Origin: Calliopsis andreniformis
Lineage: Eukaryota; Arthropoda; Insecta; Hymenoptera; Andrenidae
Assembly: GCF_051401765.1 (NCBI RefSeq)
Contig: NW_027480429.1
Coordinates: forward strand, 11,660,157-11,724,156
Direction: 5' to 3'
DNA length: 64,000 bases
The notes below the pieces were generated by a model. It saw only the letters and a list, made by a program, of their open reading frames with translations. It made no database searches and had not been told where the DNA came from. This document shows, piece after piece, positions 35,241 to 49,955 of the stretch. The first letter of the stretch is position 1. Each line of letters opens with the position of its first letter. Both the position numbers and the translations under genes were made by a program.

Positions 35241-38200
35241 GTGTGAAGGTAATGGTCATTTCTACGTTCCAGGCAACTTAGGCGTCACCCTAGGGCGTTG
35301 CTCCACCACATCTAATAGCAACGGCTTTAGAAGTCAGCCCCAGATGAATAAAATACATAAAAGATGCCACAGCTTTTCCATCGTATAAAACGAATTATTG
35401 CAACCAGTGTGAAGGTTATGGTCATTTCTACGTTCCGGGCAACATAGGCTTCGCCCTAGGGCGTTGCTCCAACAGATTGAATAGTCAGGGCCTTAGAAGT
35501 CAACGCCAGAAGCATAAAATACGATATAAATACAACAGCTTTTCCATCGTATAAAACGAATAATTGCAACCAGTATGAAACTTATGGTCATTTCTACTTT
35601 CCGAGCAAGCTAGGCTTCACCCTAGGGCGTTGGTCCAACAGATTGAATACTTAGGGCCTTAGAAGTCAACGCCCGAAGCATAAAATGCAATAAAAATACA
35701 ACAGTGTATCCATCATATAACAGGAATAATTGCAACCAGTTTGAAAGTGATGGCCAATTCTACGTTCCGGGCAACCTAGGCTTCACTCTAGGGCGTTGCT
35801 CCACCAGATCGAATAGTTAGTGCCTTAGAAGTCAACGCCAGAAGCATAAAATACAATATAAATACAACAGTTTTTCCATCGTATAAAACGAATAATTGCA
35901 ACCAGTATGAAACTTATGGTCATTTCTACTTTCCGAGCAAGGCAGGCTTCACCCTAGGGCGTTGCTCCAACAGATTGAACAGTTAGGGCCTTAGAAGTCA
36001 ACGCCCGAAGCATAAAATGCAATTAAAATACAACAGTGTTTCCATCATATAACAGGAATAATTGCAACCAGTTTGAAAGTGATGGCCAATTCTACGTTCC
36101 GGGCAACCTAGGCTTCACTCTAGGGCGTTGCTCCACCAGATCGAGTAGTTAGTGCCTTAGAAGTCAACGCCAGAACCATAAAAAACGATATAAATACAAC
36201 AGCTTTTCCATCGTATAAAACGGATAATTGCAACCAGTGTGAAAGTAATGGTTATTTCTACGTTCCGAGCACCATAGGCATCACTCTAGGGCGTTGCTCC
36301 ACCACATCTAATAGCTACGGCCTTAGAAGTCAACGCCAGAGGCATAAAATACAATATAAATACAACAGCGTTTCCATCGTATAAAACGAATAATTGCAAG
36401 CAGTGTGATAGTTATGGTCATTTCTACATTCCGAGCAACCTAGGCTTCACTCTAGGGCGTTGCTCCACCAGATCGAATAGTTAGGTCCTTAGAAGTAAAC
36501 GCCAGAAGCATAAAATACGATATAAATACAACAGCTTTTCCATCGTATAAAAGGATTAATTGCAACCAGTTTGAAAGTTAACGTCATTTCTCCTTTCCGG
36601 GCAACCTCGGCTTCACTCTAGGGCGTTGCTCCAACAGATTGAATAGTCAGGGCCTTAGAAGTCAACGCCAGAAGCATAAAATACGATATAAATACAACAG
36701 CTTTTCCATCGTATAAAACGAATAATTGCAACCAGTATGAAACTTATGGTCATTTCTACTTTCCGAGCAAGCTAGGCTTCACCCTAGGGCGTTGGTCCAA
36801 CAGATTGAATACTTAGGGCCTTAGAAGTCAACGCCCCAAGCATAAAATGCAATAAAAATACAACAGTGTATCCATCATATAACAGGAATAATTGCAACCA
36901 GTTTGAAAGTGATGGCCAATTCTACGTTCCGGGCAACCTAGGCTTCACTCTAGGGCGTTGCTCCACCAGATCGAATAGTTAGTGCCTTAGAAGTCAACGC
37001 CAGAAGCATAAAATACAATATAAATACAACAGTTTTTCCATCGTATAAAACGAATAATTGCAACCAGTATGAAACTTATGGTCATTTCTACTTTCAGAGC
37101 AACCTAGGCTTCACCCTAGGGCGTTGCTCCAACAGATTGAATAGTTAGGACCTTAGAAGTCAACGCCCGAACCGTAAAATGCAAAAAAAATACAACAGTG
37201 TTTCCATCATATAACAGGAATAATTGCAACCAGTTTGAAAGTGATGGCCAATTCTGCGTTCCGGGCAACCTAGGCTTCACTCTAGGACGTTGCTCCACCA
37301 GATCGAATAGTTAGTGCCTTAGAAGTCAACGCCAGAAGCATAAAATACAATATAAATACAACAGCTTTTCCATCGTATAAAACAAATAATTGCAACCAGT
37401 ATGAAACTTACGGTCATTTCTACTTTCCGAGCAACCTAGGCTTCACCCTAGGGCGTTGCACCAACAGATTGAATAGTTAGGGCCTTAGAAGTCAACGCCC
37501 GAAGCATAAAATGCAATAAAAATACAACAGTGTTTCCATTGTATAACAGGAATAATTGCAACCAGTTTGAAAGTGACAGCCAATTCTACGTTCCGGGCAA
37601 CCTAGGTTTCACTCCAGGGCGTTGCTCCACCAGACCGAATAGTTACGGCCTAAGAAGTCAACGCCAGAAGCATATAATACAATATAAATACAACAGTTTT
37701 TCCATCGTATAAAACGAATAATTGCAACCAGTTTGAAAGTGATGGCCAATTCTACGTTCCGGGCAACCTAGGCTTCACTCTAGGGCATTTCTCCACCAGA
37801 TCGAATAGTTAGTGCCTTAGAAGTCAACGCCAGAAGCATAAAATACAATATAAATACAACAGTTTTTCCATCGTATAAAACGAATAATTGCAACCAGTAT
37901 GAAACTTATGGTCATTTCTACTTCCCGAGCAACCTAGGCTTCACCCTAGGGCGTTGCTCCAACAGATTGAATAGTTAGGGTCTTAGAGGTCAACGCCCGA
38001 AGCATAAAATGCAATAAAAATACAACAGTGTTTCCATCATATAACAGGAATAATTGCAACCAGTTTGAAAGTGATGGCCAATTCTACGTTCCGGGCAAGC
38101 TAGGCTTCACTCTAGGGCGTTGCTCCAACAGATCGAATAGTAAGTGCCTTAGAAGTCAACGCCAGAAGCATAAAATACAATATAAATACAACAGCTTTTC

Positions 38201-39045
38201 CATCGTATAAAACGAATAATTGCAACCAGTATGAAACTTATGGTCATTGCTACTTTCCGAGCAACCTAGGCTTCACCCTAGGGCGTTGCTCCACCAGACC
38301 GAATAGTTACGGCCTAAGAAGTCAACGCCAGAAGCATAAAAAACGATATAAATACAACAGCTTTTCCATCGTATAAAACGAATAATTGCAACCAGTGTGA
38401 AAGTAATTGTCATTTCTACGTTCCGAGCACCCTAGGCGTCACTCTAGGGCGTTGCTCCACCACATCTAATAGCTACGGCCTTAGAAGTCAACGCCAGAGG
38501 CATAAAATACAATATAAATACAACTGCGTTTCCATCGTATAAAACGAATAATTGCAACCAGTGTGAAAGTTATGGTCATTTCTACATTCCGAGCAACCTA
38601 GGCTTCACTCTAGGGCGATGCTCCACCAGATCGAATTGTTAGGTCCTTAGAAGTAAACGCCAGAAGCATAAAATACGATATAAATACAACAGCTTTTCCA
38701 TCGTATAAAAGGATTAATGGCAACCAGTTTGAAAGTGATGGTCATTTCTCCTTTCCGGGCAACCTCGGCTTCACTCTAGGGCGTTGCTCCACCAGATCGA
38801 ATAGTTAGTGCCTTAGAAGTCAACGACAGATGTATAAAATACAATATATGTACAACAGTTTTTCCATCGTATAAAACGAATAATTGCAACCAGTTTGAAG
38901 GTGATGGCCAATTCTACCTTCCGGGCAACCTAGGCTTCACTCTAGGGCGTTACTCCACCAGATCGAATAGATAGTGCCTTAGAAGTCAACGCCAGAAGCA
39001 TAAAATACAATATAAATACAACAGTTTTTCCATCGTATAAAACGA
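35241..39045 (+). repeat. Satellite domain 5: dimeric class (GTTTGAAAGTGATGGCCAATTC type)
   Basis: A distinct class alternates two monomers. One has GTGTTTCCATCATATAACAGG, GTTTGAAAGTGATGGCCAATTC and GTTAGTGCC. The other has CCATCGTATAAAACG, GTATGAAACTTATGG and TTTCCGAGCAACC. The GTGTTTCC boxes at 37198 and 37530 are 332 bp apart. Larger repeats: 35471 returns at 36633 (+1162, 7 monomers), and the CATAAAAAACGATATAAATA monomer returns from 36183 at 38341 (+2158, 13 monomers). After about 39045 the array jumps back to the 27.6-kb order. Confidence 0.8.
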
Positions 39046-40165
39046 ATAATTGCAACCAGTGTGAAGGTAATGGTCATTTCTACGTTCCGGGGAACTTAGG
39101 CGTCACCCTAGGGCGTTGCTCCACCACATCTAATAATAACGGCCTTAGAAGTCAACCCCAGATGAATAAAATACATAAAAGATGCCACAGCTTTTCCATC
39201 GTATAAATCTAATAATTGCAACCAGTGTGAAAGTTATGGTCATTTCAACGTTCCGGGCAACCTAGGCTTCACTCTAGGGCGTTGCGCCACCAGATCGAAT
39301 AGTTAGGGCCTTAGAAGTCAACGCCAGAAGCATAAAATACGATATAAATACAACAGTTTTTCCATCGTATAAAACGAATAATTGCTTCCAGTGTGAAAGT
39401 TATGGTCATTTCTACGTTACGCGCAACCTAGGCTTCACCCGAGGGCGTTGATCCACCAGATGGAATAGTTAGGGCCTAAGAGTTCAACGCCAGAATCATA
39501 AAATACGATATAAATACAACAGCTTTTCCATCGTATAAAACGAATAATTGCAACCAGTGTGGAAGTTATGATCATTTCTACGTTCCGGGCAACCTAGGCT
39601 TCACTCTAGGGCGTTGTTCCACCAGATGCAATAGTTAGGGCCTAAGAAGTCAACGCCAGAAGCATAAAACACTATATAAATACAACAGTTTTTCCATCAT
39701 ATAAAACGAATAATTGCAACCAGGATGAAAGTTATTCTTCATTTCTACTTTCCGGGCAACCTAGGCTTCACCCTAGGGCGTTGCTCCAACAGATTGAGTA
39801 GCTAGGGCCTTAGAAGTCAATGCCCGAAGCATAAAATACAATATAAATACAACAGTTTTTCCATCGTATAAAACGAATAATTGAAACCAGTATGAAAGCT
39901 AACGTCATTTCTACTTTCCGGGCTACCTAGGCTTCACCCTAGAGCGTTGCACCAACAGATTGAATAGTTAGGGCCTTAGAAGCCAACGCCAGAAGCATAA
40001 AGTACAATAAAGATGCAAAAGTTTTTCCATCGTATAACAGGAATAACTGCAAACAGTGTGAAAGTTATGGTCATTTCTACGTTCCGGGCAACCTCGGCTT
40101 CACTCTAGGGCGTAGCGGCACCAGATCGAATAGTTAGGGCCTTAGAAATCAACGCCCGAAGCATA
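39046..40165 (+). repeat. Satellite segment copied from the 27.6-kb order
   Basis: It matches about 27594-28713 at +11452 bp, including the K-type monomer near 39163 and the GTTATTCTTCATTTC insertion near 39732. It joins domain 5 within a shared TTGCAACCAG and runs without a break into the first 9793-bp unit. Confidence 0.75.
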
Positions 40166-43100
40166 AAATACAAAATAAATAATACAGTTTTTCCATCGTA
40201 TAAAACGAATAATTGCAACCAGTGTGGAAGTTATGGTCATTTCTACGTTCCGGGCAACCTAGGCTTCACTCTAGGGCGTTCCTCCACCAGATCGAATAGT
40301 TAGGGCCTTAGAAGTCTACGCCCGAAGCATAAAATACAAAATAAATAAAACAGTTTTCCATCGTATAAAAAGAATAATTGCAACCAGTATGAAAGTTAAC
40401 GTCATTTCTACTTTCGGGGCAACATAGGCTTCACCCTTGGGCGTTGCACCAACAGATTGAATAGTTAGGCCCTTAGAAGTCAACGCCAGAAGCATAAAAT
40501 ACGATATAAATAGAACAGCTTTTCCATCGTATAAAACGAATAATTGCAACCAGTGTGGAAGTTATGGTCATGTCTACGTTCCGGGCAACCTAGGCTTCAC
40601 TCTAGGGCGTTGCTCGACCAGATCGCATAGCTAGGGCCTTAGAAGTCAACGCCTGAAGTATAAAATACAATAAAAATACAACAGCCTTTCCATCCTATAA
40701 CAGGAATAATTGCAACCCGTGTGAAAGTGATGGTCATTTCTACGTTCCAGGCAACTTAGGATTCACCCTAGGGCGTTGTTCCACCAGATGGAATAGTTAG
40801 GGCCTAAGAAGTCAACGCCAGAAGCATAAAACACTATATAAATACAACAGTTTTTCCATCATATAAAACGAATAATTGCAACCAGTGTAAAAGTTATGGT
40901 CATTTCTACTTTCCGGGCAACATAGGCTTCACCCTTGGGCGTTGCACCAACAGATTGAATAGTTAGGCCCTTAGAAGTCAACGCCAGAAGCATAAAATAC
41001 GATATAAATAGAACAGCTTTTCCATCGTATAAAACGAATAATTGCAACCAGTGTGAAGGTAATGGTCATTTCTACGTTCCAGGCAACTTAGGCGTCACCC
41101 TAGGGCGTTGCTCCACCACATCTAATAGCAACGGCCTTAGAAGTCAGCCCCAGATAAATAAAATACATAAAAGATGCCACAGCTTTTCCATGGTATAAAA
41201 CGAATTATTGCAACCAGTGTGAAAGTTATGGTCATTTCTACGTTCCGGGCAACATAGGCTTCACTCTAGGGCGTGGCGCCACCAGATCGAATAGTTAGGG
41301 CCTTAGAAGTCAACGCCAGAAGCATAAAATACGATATAAATACAACAGCTTTTCCATCGTATAAAACGAATAATTGCAACCAGTGTGGAAGTTATGGTCA
41401 TTTCTACGTTCCGGGCAACCTAGGCTTCACTCTAGGGCGTTGTTCCACCAGATGGAATAGTTAGGGCCTAAGAAGTCAACGCCAGAAGCATAAAACACTA
41501 TATAAATACAACAGTTTTTCCATCATATAAAACGAATGATAGCAACCAGTGTGAAAGTTATGGTCATTTCTACGTTCCGGGCAACATAGGCTTCACTCTA
41601 GGGCGTCGCGCCACCAGATCGAATAGTTAGGGCCTTAGAAGTCAACGCCCGAAGCATAAAATACAAAATATATAAAACAGCTTTTCCATCGTATAAAACG
41701 AATAATTGCAACCAGTATGAAAGTTAACGTCATTTCTACTTTGCGGGCAACCTAGGCTTCACCCTAAGGCGTTGTTCCACCAGATGGAATAGTTAAGGCC
41801 TAAGAAGTCAACGCCAGAAGCATAAAACACTATATAAATACAACAGTTTTTCCATCATATAAAACGAATAATTGCAACCAGGATGAAATTTATGGTCATT
41901 TCTACTTTCCGGGCAACCTAGGCTTCACTCTAGGGCGTTGCCCCACCAGATCGAATAGTTAGGGCCTTAGAAGTCAACGCCAGAAGCATAAAATACGATA
42001 TAAATACAACAGCATTTCCACCGTATTAAATGAATAATTGCAAACAGTGTGAAAGTAGTGGTCATTTCTACGTTCCGAGCAACCTAGGCTTCACTCTAGG
42101 CCGGTGCTCCAACATATCGAATAGCTACGGCCTTAGAAGTCTACGACTGAAGCATAAAATACGATATAAATACAACAGTTTTTCCATCGTATAAAACGAA
42201 TAATTGCTACCAGTGTGAAAGTTATGGTCATTTCTACGTTACGCGCAACCTAGGCTTCACCCGAGGGCGTTGATCCACCAGATGGAATAGTTAGGGCCTA
42301 AGAGTTCAACGCCAGAATCATAAAATACGATATAAATACAACAGCTTTTCCATCGTATAAAACGAATAATTGCAACCAGTGTGGAAGTTATGGTCATTTC
42401 TACGTTCCGGACAACCTAGGCTTCACTCTAGGGCGTTGTTCCACCAGATGCAATAGTTAGGGCCTAAGAAGTCAACGCCAGAAGCATAAAACACTATATA
42501 AATACAACAGTTTTTCCATCATATAAAACGAATAATTGCAACCAGTATGAAAGTTATTGTCATTTCTACTTTCCGGGCAACCTAGGCTTCACCCTAGGGC
42601 GTTGCTCCAACAGATTGAGTAGCTAGGGCCTTAGAAGTCAATGCCCGAAACATAAAATACAATATAAATACAACAGTTTTTCCATCGTATAAAACGAATA
42701 ATTGAAACCAGTATGAAAGTTAACGTCATTTCTACTTTCCGGGCTACGTAGGCTTCACCCTAGAGCGTTGCACCATCAGATTGAATAGTTAGGGCCTTAG
42801 AAGCCAACGCCAGAAGCATAAAGTACAATAAAGATGCAAAAGTTTTTCCATCGTATAACAGGAATAACTGCAAACAGTGTGAAAGTTATGGTCATTTCTA
42901 CGTTCCGGGCAACCTCGGCTTCACTCTAGGGCGTTGCGGCACCAGATCGAATAGTTAGGACCTTAGAAATCGACGCCCGAAGCATAAAATACAAAATCAA
43001 TAATACAGTTTTTCCATCGTATAAAACGAATAATTGCATCCAGTGTGGAAGTTATGGTCATTTCTACGTTCCGGGCAACCTAGGCTTCACCCTAGGGCGT

Positions 43101-46100
43101 TGCACGAACAGATTGAATAGTTAGGGCCTTAGAAGTCAACGCCAGAAGCATAAAATACGATATAAATAGAACAGCTTTTCCATCGTATAAAACGAATGAT
43201 TGCAACCGGTGTGGAAGTTATGGTCATGTCTACGTTCCGGGCAACCTAGGCTTCACTCTAGGGCGTTGCTCGACCAGATCGGATAGCTAGGGCCTTAGAA
43301 GTCAACGCCTGAAGTATAAAATACAATAAAAATACAACAGCCTTTCCATCCTATAACAGGAATAATTGCAACCCGTGTGAAAGTGATGGTCATTTCTACG
43401 TTCCAGGCAACCTAGGCTTCACCCTAGGGCGTTGTTCCACCAGATGGAATAGTTAGGGCCTAAGAAGTCAACGCCAGAAGCATAAAACACTATATAAATA
43501 CAACAGTTTTTCCATCATATAAAACGAATAATTGCAACCAGGGTGAAAGTTATGGTCATTTCAACTTTCCGGGCAACCTAGGCTTCACCCTAGGGCGTTG
43601 CGCCACCAGATCGAATAGTTAGGGCCTTAGAAGTCAACGCCCGAAGCATAAAATACAAAATAAATAAAACTGTTTTTCCATCGTATAAAACGAATAATTG
43701 CAACCAGTATGACAGTTAACGTCATTTCTACTTTCCGGGCAACATAGGCTTCACCCTTGGGCGTTGCACCAACAGATTGAATAGTTAGGGCCTAAGAAGT
43801 CAACGCCCGAAGCATAAAATACAAAATACATAAAACAGCTTTTCCATCGTATAAAACGAATAATTGCAACCAGTATGAAAGTTAACGTCATTTCTACTTT
43901 GCGGGCAACCTAGGCTTCACCCTAAGGCGTTGTTCCACCAGATGGAATAGTTAAGGCCTAAGAAGTCAATGCCAGAAGCATAAAACACTATATAAATACA
44001 ACAGTTTTTCCATCATATAAAACGAATAATTGCAACCAGGATGAAATTTATGGTCATTTCTACTTTCCGGGCAACCTAGTCTTCACTCTAGGGCGTTGCC
44101 CCACCAGATCGAATAGTTAGGGCCTTAGAAGTCAACGCCCGAAGCATAAAACACAAAATGAATAAAACAGCTTTTCCATCGCATAAAACGAATAATTGCA
44201 ACCAGTATGAAAGTTAACGTCATTTCTACCTTCCGGGCAACATAGGCTTCACCTTGGGCGTTGCACCAACAGATTTAATAATTAGGGCCTTAGAAGTCAA
44301 CGCCCGAAGCATGAAATACAAAATAAATAGAACAGTTTTTCCATCGTATAAAACGAATAATTGCAACCAGTGTGAAGGTAATGGTCATTTCTACGTTCCG
44401 GGGAACTTAGGCGTCACCCTAGGTCTTTGCTCCACCACATCTAATAGCAACGGCCTTAGAAGTCAACCCCAGATGAATAAAATACATAAAGGATGCCACA
44501 GCTTTTCCATCGTATAAAACTAATAAATGCAACCAGTGTGAAAGTTATGGTCATTTCTACGTTCCGGGCAACCTAGGCTTCACTCTAGGACGTTGCGCCA
44601 CCAGATCGAATAGTTAGGGCCTTAGAAGTCAACGCCAGAAGCATAAAATACGATATAAATACAACAGTTTTTCCATCGTATAAAACGAATAATTGCTACC
44701 AGTGTGAAAGTTATGGTCATTTCTACGTTACGCGCAACCTATGCTTCACCCGAGGGCGTTGATCCACCAGATGGAATAGTTAGGGCCTAAGAGTTCAACG
44801 CCAGAATCATAAAATACGATATAAATACAACAGCTTTTCCATCGTATAAAACGAATAATTGCAACCAGTGTGGAAGTTATGGTCATTTCTACGTTCCGGA
44901 CAACCTAGGCTTCACTCTAGGGCGTTGTTCCACCAGATGCAATAGTTAGGGCCTAAGAAGTCAACGCCAGAAGCATAAAACACTATATAAATACAACAGT
45001 TTTTCCATCATATAAAACGAATAATTGCAACCAGGTTGAAAGTTATTGTCATTTCTACTTTCCGGGCAACCTAGGCTTCACCCTAGGGCGTTGCTCCAAC
45101 AGATTGAGTAGCTAGGGCCTTAGAAGTCAATTCCCGAAGCATAAAATACAATATAAATACAACAGTTTTTCCATCGTATAAAACGAATAATTGAAACCAG
45201 TATGAAAGTTAACGTCATTTCTACTTTCCGGGCTACCTAGGTTTCACCCTAGAGCGTTGCACCAACAGATTGAATAGTTAGGACCTTAGAAGCCAACGCC
45301 AGAAGCATAAAGTACAATAAAGATGCAAAAGTTTTTCCATCGTATAACAGGAATAACTGCAAACAGTGTGAAAGTTATGGTCATTTCTACGTTCCGGGCA
45401 ACCTCGGCTTCACTCTAGGGCGTTGCGGCACCAGATCGAATAGTTAGGGCCTTAGAAATCAACGCCCGAAGCATAAAATACAAAATAAATAATACAGTTT
45501 TTCCATCGTATAAAACGAATAATTGCAACCAGTGTGGAAGTTATGGTCATTTCTACGTTCCGGGCAACCTAGGCTTCACTCTAGGGCGTTGCTCCACCAG
45601 ATCGAATAGTTAGGGCCTTAGAAGTCTACGCCCGAAGCATAAAATACAAAATAAATAAAACAGTTTTTCCATCGTATAAAAAGAATAATTGCAACCAGTA
45701 TGAAAGTTAACGTCATTTCTACTTTCGGGGCAACATAGGCTTCACCCTTGGGCGTTGCACCAGCAGATTGAATAGTTAGGCCCTTATAGAAGTCAACGCC
45801 AGAAGCATAAAATACGATATAAATAGAACAGCTTTTCCATCGTATAAAACGAATAATTGCAACCAGTGTGGAAGTTATGGTCATGTCTACGTTCCGGGCA
45901 ACATAGGCTTCACTCTAGGGCGTTGCTCGACCAGATCGAATAGCTAGGGCCTTAGAAGTCAACGCCTGAAGTATAAAATACAATAAAAATACAACAGCCT
46001 TTCCATCCTATAACAGGAATAACTGCAACCCGTGTGAAAGTGATGGTCATTTCTACGTTCCAGGCAACCTAGGATTCACCCTAGGGCGTTGTTTCACCAG

Positions 46101-49100
46101 ATGGAATAGTTAGGGCCTAAGAAGTCAACGCCAGAAGCATAAAACACTATATAAATACAACAGCTTTTCCAACATATAAAACGGATAATTGCAACCAGGA
46201 TGAACGTTATGGTCATTTCTACGTTCCGGGCAACCTAGGCTTCACTCTAGGGCGTTATGCCACCAGATCGAATAGTTAGGGCCTTAGAAGTCAACGCCCG
46301 AATCATAAAATACAAAATAAATAAAACAGTTTTTCCATCGTATAAAACGAATAATTACAACCAGTATAAAAGTTAACGTCATTTCTACTTTCCGGGCAAC
46401 ATAGGCTTCACCCTTGGGCGTTGCACCAACAGATTGAATAGTTAGGGCCTTAGAAGTCAACGCCCGAAGCATAAAATACAAAATAAATAGAACAGTTTTT
46501 CCATCGTATAAAACGAATAATTGCTACCGGTTTGAAAGCTATGGTCATTTCTCCGTTCCGGGCAACCTAGGCTTCACTCTAGGGCGTTGCTCCACCGGAT
46601 CGAATGGTTAGGGCCTTAGAAGTCAACGCCAGTAGCATAAAATACAAAATAAATAAAACAGTTTTTCCATCGTATAAAACGAATAATTGCTACCAGTGTG
46701 AAAGTTATGGTCATTTCTACGTTACGCGCATCCTAGGCTTCACCCGAGGGCGTTGCTCCACCAGATCGAATAGTTAGGGCCTTAGAAGTCAACGCCCGAA
46801 GCATAAAATGCAAAATAAATAAAACAGGTTTTCCATCGTATAAAACGAATAATTGCAACCAGTATGAAAGTTAACGTCATTTCTACTTTCGGGGCAACAT
46901 AGGCTTCACCCTTGGGCGTTGCACCAACAGATTGAATAGTTAGGCCCTTAGAAGTCAACGCCAGAAGCATAAAATACGATATAAATAGAATAGCTTTTCC
47001 ATCCTATAAAACGAATAATTGCAACCAGTGTGGAAGTTATGGTCATGTCTACGTTCCGGGCAACCTAGGCTTCACTCTAGGGCGTTGCTCGACCAGATCG
47101 AATAGCTAGGGCCTTAGAAGTCAACGCCTGAAGTATAAAATACAATAAAAATACAACAGCCTTTCCATCCTATAACAGGAATAATTGCAACCCGTGTGAA
47201 AGGGATGGTCATTTCTACGTTCCAGGCAACCTAGGCTTCACCCTAGGGCGTTGTTCCACCAGATGGAATAGTTAGGGCCTAAGAAGTCAACGCCAGAAGC
47301 ATAAAACACTATATAAATACAACAGTTTTTCCATCATATAAAGCGAATAATTGCAACCAGGATGAAATTTATGGTCATTTCTACTTTCCGGGCAACCTAG
47401 GCTTCACTCTAGGGCGTTGCCCCACCAGATCGAATAGTTAGGGCCTTAGAAGTCAATGCCCGAAGCATAAAACACAAAATAAATAAAACAGCTTTTCCAT
47501 CGCATAAAACGAATAATTGCAACCAGTATGAAAGTTAACGTCATTTCTACCTTCCGGGCAACATAGGCTTCACCTTGGGCGTTGCACCAACAGATTTAAT
47601 AGTTAGGGCCTTAGAAGTCAACGCCCGAAGCATGAAATACAAAATAAATAGAACAGTTTTTCCATCGTATAAAACGAATAATTGCAACCAGTGTGAAGGT
47701 AATGGTCATTTGTACGTTCCGGGGAACTTAGGCGTCTCCCTAGGGCGTTGCTCCACCACATCTAATAGTAACGGCCTTAGAAGTCAACCCCAGATGAATA
47801 AAATACATAAAAGATGCCACAGCTTTTCCATCGTATAAATCTAATAATTGCAACCAGTGTGAAAGTTATGGTCATTTCTACGTTCCGGGCAACCTAGGCT
47901 TCACTCTAGGGCGTTGATCCACCAGATGGAATAGTTAGGGCCTAAGAGTTCAACGCCAGAATCATAAAATACGATATAAATACAACAGCTGTTCCATCGT
48001 ATAAAACGAATAATTGCAACCAGTGTGGAAGTTATGGTCATTTCTACGTTCCGGGCAACCTAGGCTTCACTCTAGGGCGTTGTTCCACCAGATGCAATAG
48101 TTAGGGCCTAAGAAGTCAACGCCAGGAGCATAAAACACTATATAAATACAACAGTTTTTCCATCATATAAAACGAATAATTGCAACCAGGATGAAAGTTA
48201 ACGTCATTTCTACTTTCGGGGCAACATAGGCTTCACCCTTGGGCGTTGCACCAACAGATTGAATAGTCAGGGCCTTAGAAGTCAACGCCAGAAGCATAAA
48301 ATACGATATAAATAGAACAGCTTTTCCATCGTATAAAACGAATAATTGCAACCAGTGTGGAAGTTATGGTCATGTCTACGTTCCGGGCAACCTAGGCTTC
48401 ACTCTAGGGCGTTGCTCGACCAGATCGGATAGCTAGGGCCTTAGAAGTCAACGCCTGAAGTATAAAATACAATAAAAATACAACAGCCTTTCCATCCTAT
48501 AACAGGAATAATTGCAACCCGTGTGAAAGTGATGGTCATTTCTACGTTCCAGGCAACTTAGGATTCACCCTAGGGCGTTGTTCCACCAGATGGAATAGTT
48601 AGGGCCTATGAAGTCAACGCCAGAAGCATAAAATACTATATAAATACAACAGTTTTTCCATCATATAAAACGAATAATTGCAACCAGTGTAAAAGTTATG
48701 GTCATTTCTACTTTCCGGGCAACATAGGCTTCACCCTTGGGCGTTGCACCAACAGATTGAATAGTTAGGCCCTTAGAAGTCAACGCTAGAAGCATAAAAT
48801 ACGATATAAATAGAACAGCTTTTCCATCGTATAAAACGAATAATTGCAACCAGTGTGAAGGTAATGGTCATTTCTACGTTCCAGGCAACTTAGGCGTCAC
48901 CCTAGGGCGTTGCTCCACCACATCTAATAGCAACGGCTTTAGAAGTCAGCCCCAGATGAATAAAATACATAAAAGATGCCACAGCTTTTCCATCGTATAA
49001 AACGAATTATTGCAACCAGTGTGAAGGTTATGGTCATTTCTACGTTCCGGGCAACATAGGCTTCGCCCTAGGGCGTTGCTCCAACAGATTGAATAGTCAG

Positions 49101-49955
49101 GGCCTTAGAAGTCAACGCCAGAAGCATAAAATACGATATAAATACAACAGCTTTTCCATCGTATAAAACGAATAATTGCAACCAGTATGAAACTTATGGT
49201 CATTTCTACTTTCCGAGCAAGCTAGGCTTCACCCTAGGGCGTTGGTCCAACAGATTGAATACTTAGGGCCTTAGAAGTCAACGCCCGAAGCATAAAATGC
49301 AATAAAAATACAACAGTGTATCCATCATATAACAGGAATAATTGCAACCAGTTTGAAAGTGACAGCCAATTCTACGTTCCGGGCAACCTAGGTTTCACTC
49401 CAGGGCGTTGCTCCACCAGACCGAATAGTTACGGCCTAAGAAGTCAACGCCAGAAGCATATAATACAATATAAATACAACAGTTTTTCCATCGTATAAAA
49501 CGAATAATTGCAACCAGTTTGAAAGTGATGGCCAATTCTACGTTCCGGGCAACCTAGGCTTCACTCTAGGGCATTTCTCCACCAGATCGAATAGTTAGTG
49601 CCTTAGAAGTCAACGCCAGAAGCATAAAATACAATATAAATACAACAGTTTTTCCATCGTATAAAACGAATAATTGCAACCAGTATGAAACTTATGGTCA
49701 TTTCTACTTCCCGAGCAACCTAGGCTTCACCCTAGGGCGTTGCTCCAACAGATTGAATAGTTAGGGTCTTAGAGGTCAACGCCCGAAGCATAAAATGCAA
49801 TAAAAATACAACAGTGTTTCCATCATATAACAGGAATAATTGCAACCAGTTTGAAAGTGATGGCCAATTCTACGTTCCGGGCAAGCTAGGCTTCACTCTA
49901 GGGCGTTGCTCCAACAGATCGAATAGTAAGTGCCTTAGAAGTCAACGCCAGAAGC
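40166..49955 (+). repeat. 59-monomer (9793-bp) tandem unit, copy 1
   Basis: Landmarks at 40316, 40859, 41273, 46284, 46782, 47575, 48163, 48661 and 49316 all return at +9793 bp, which is 59 x 166 minus 1. The unit is itself a mosaic: 40.2-45.9 kb follows domain 4 order, 46.3-46.5 kb resembles 24.9-25.1 kb, 46.5-49.33 kb follows 32.9-35.7 kb (+13612), and 49.36-49.95 kb follows 37.57-38.17 kb (+11786). It ends within GAAGCATAAAATACAA near 49960, where the sequence returns to the 40.17-kb start. Edges are approximate to about 20 bp. Confidence 0.88.
42012..42177 (+). repeat. Outlier monomer, copy in first 9.8-kb unit
   Basis: Same private variants as 29564-29729 (CCACCGTATTAAATG, CTAGGCCGGTGC), at a shift of 12448 bp. 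Confidence 0.8.

Noticed and set aside
37530..37712. 60-codon plus-strand frames starting with GTG in the dimeric class.
   Set aside because: The start is a GTG inside the T-run variant. The frames stop in the next monomer and recur only with the dimer period; there is no sign of a gene.
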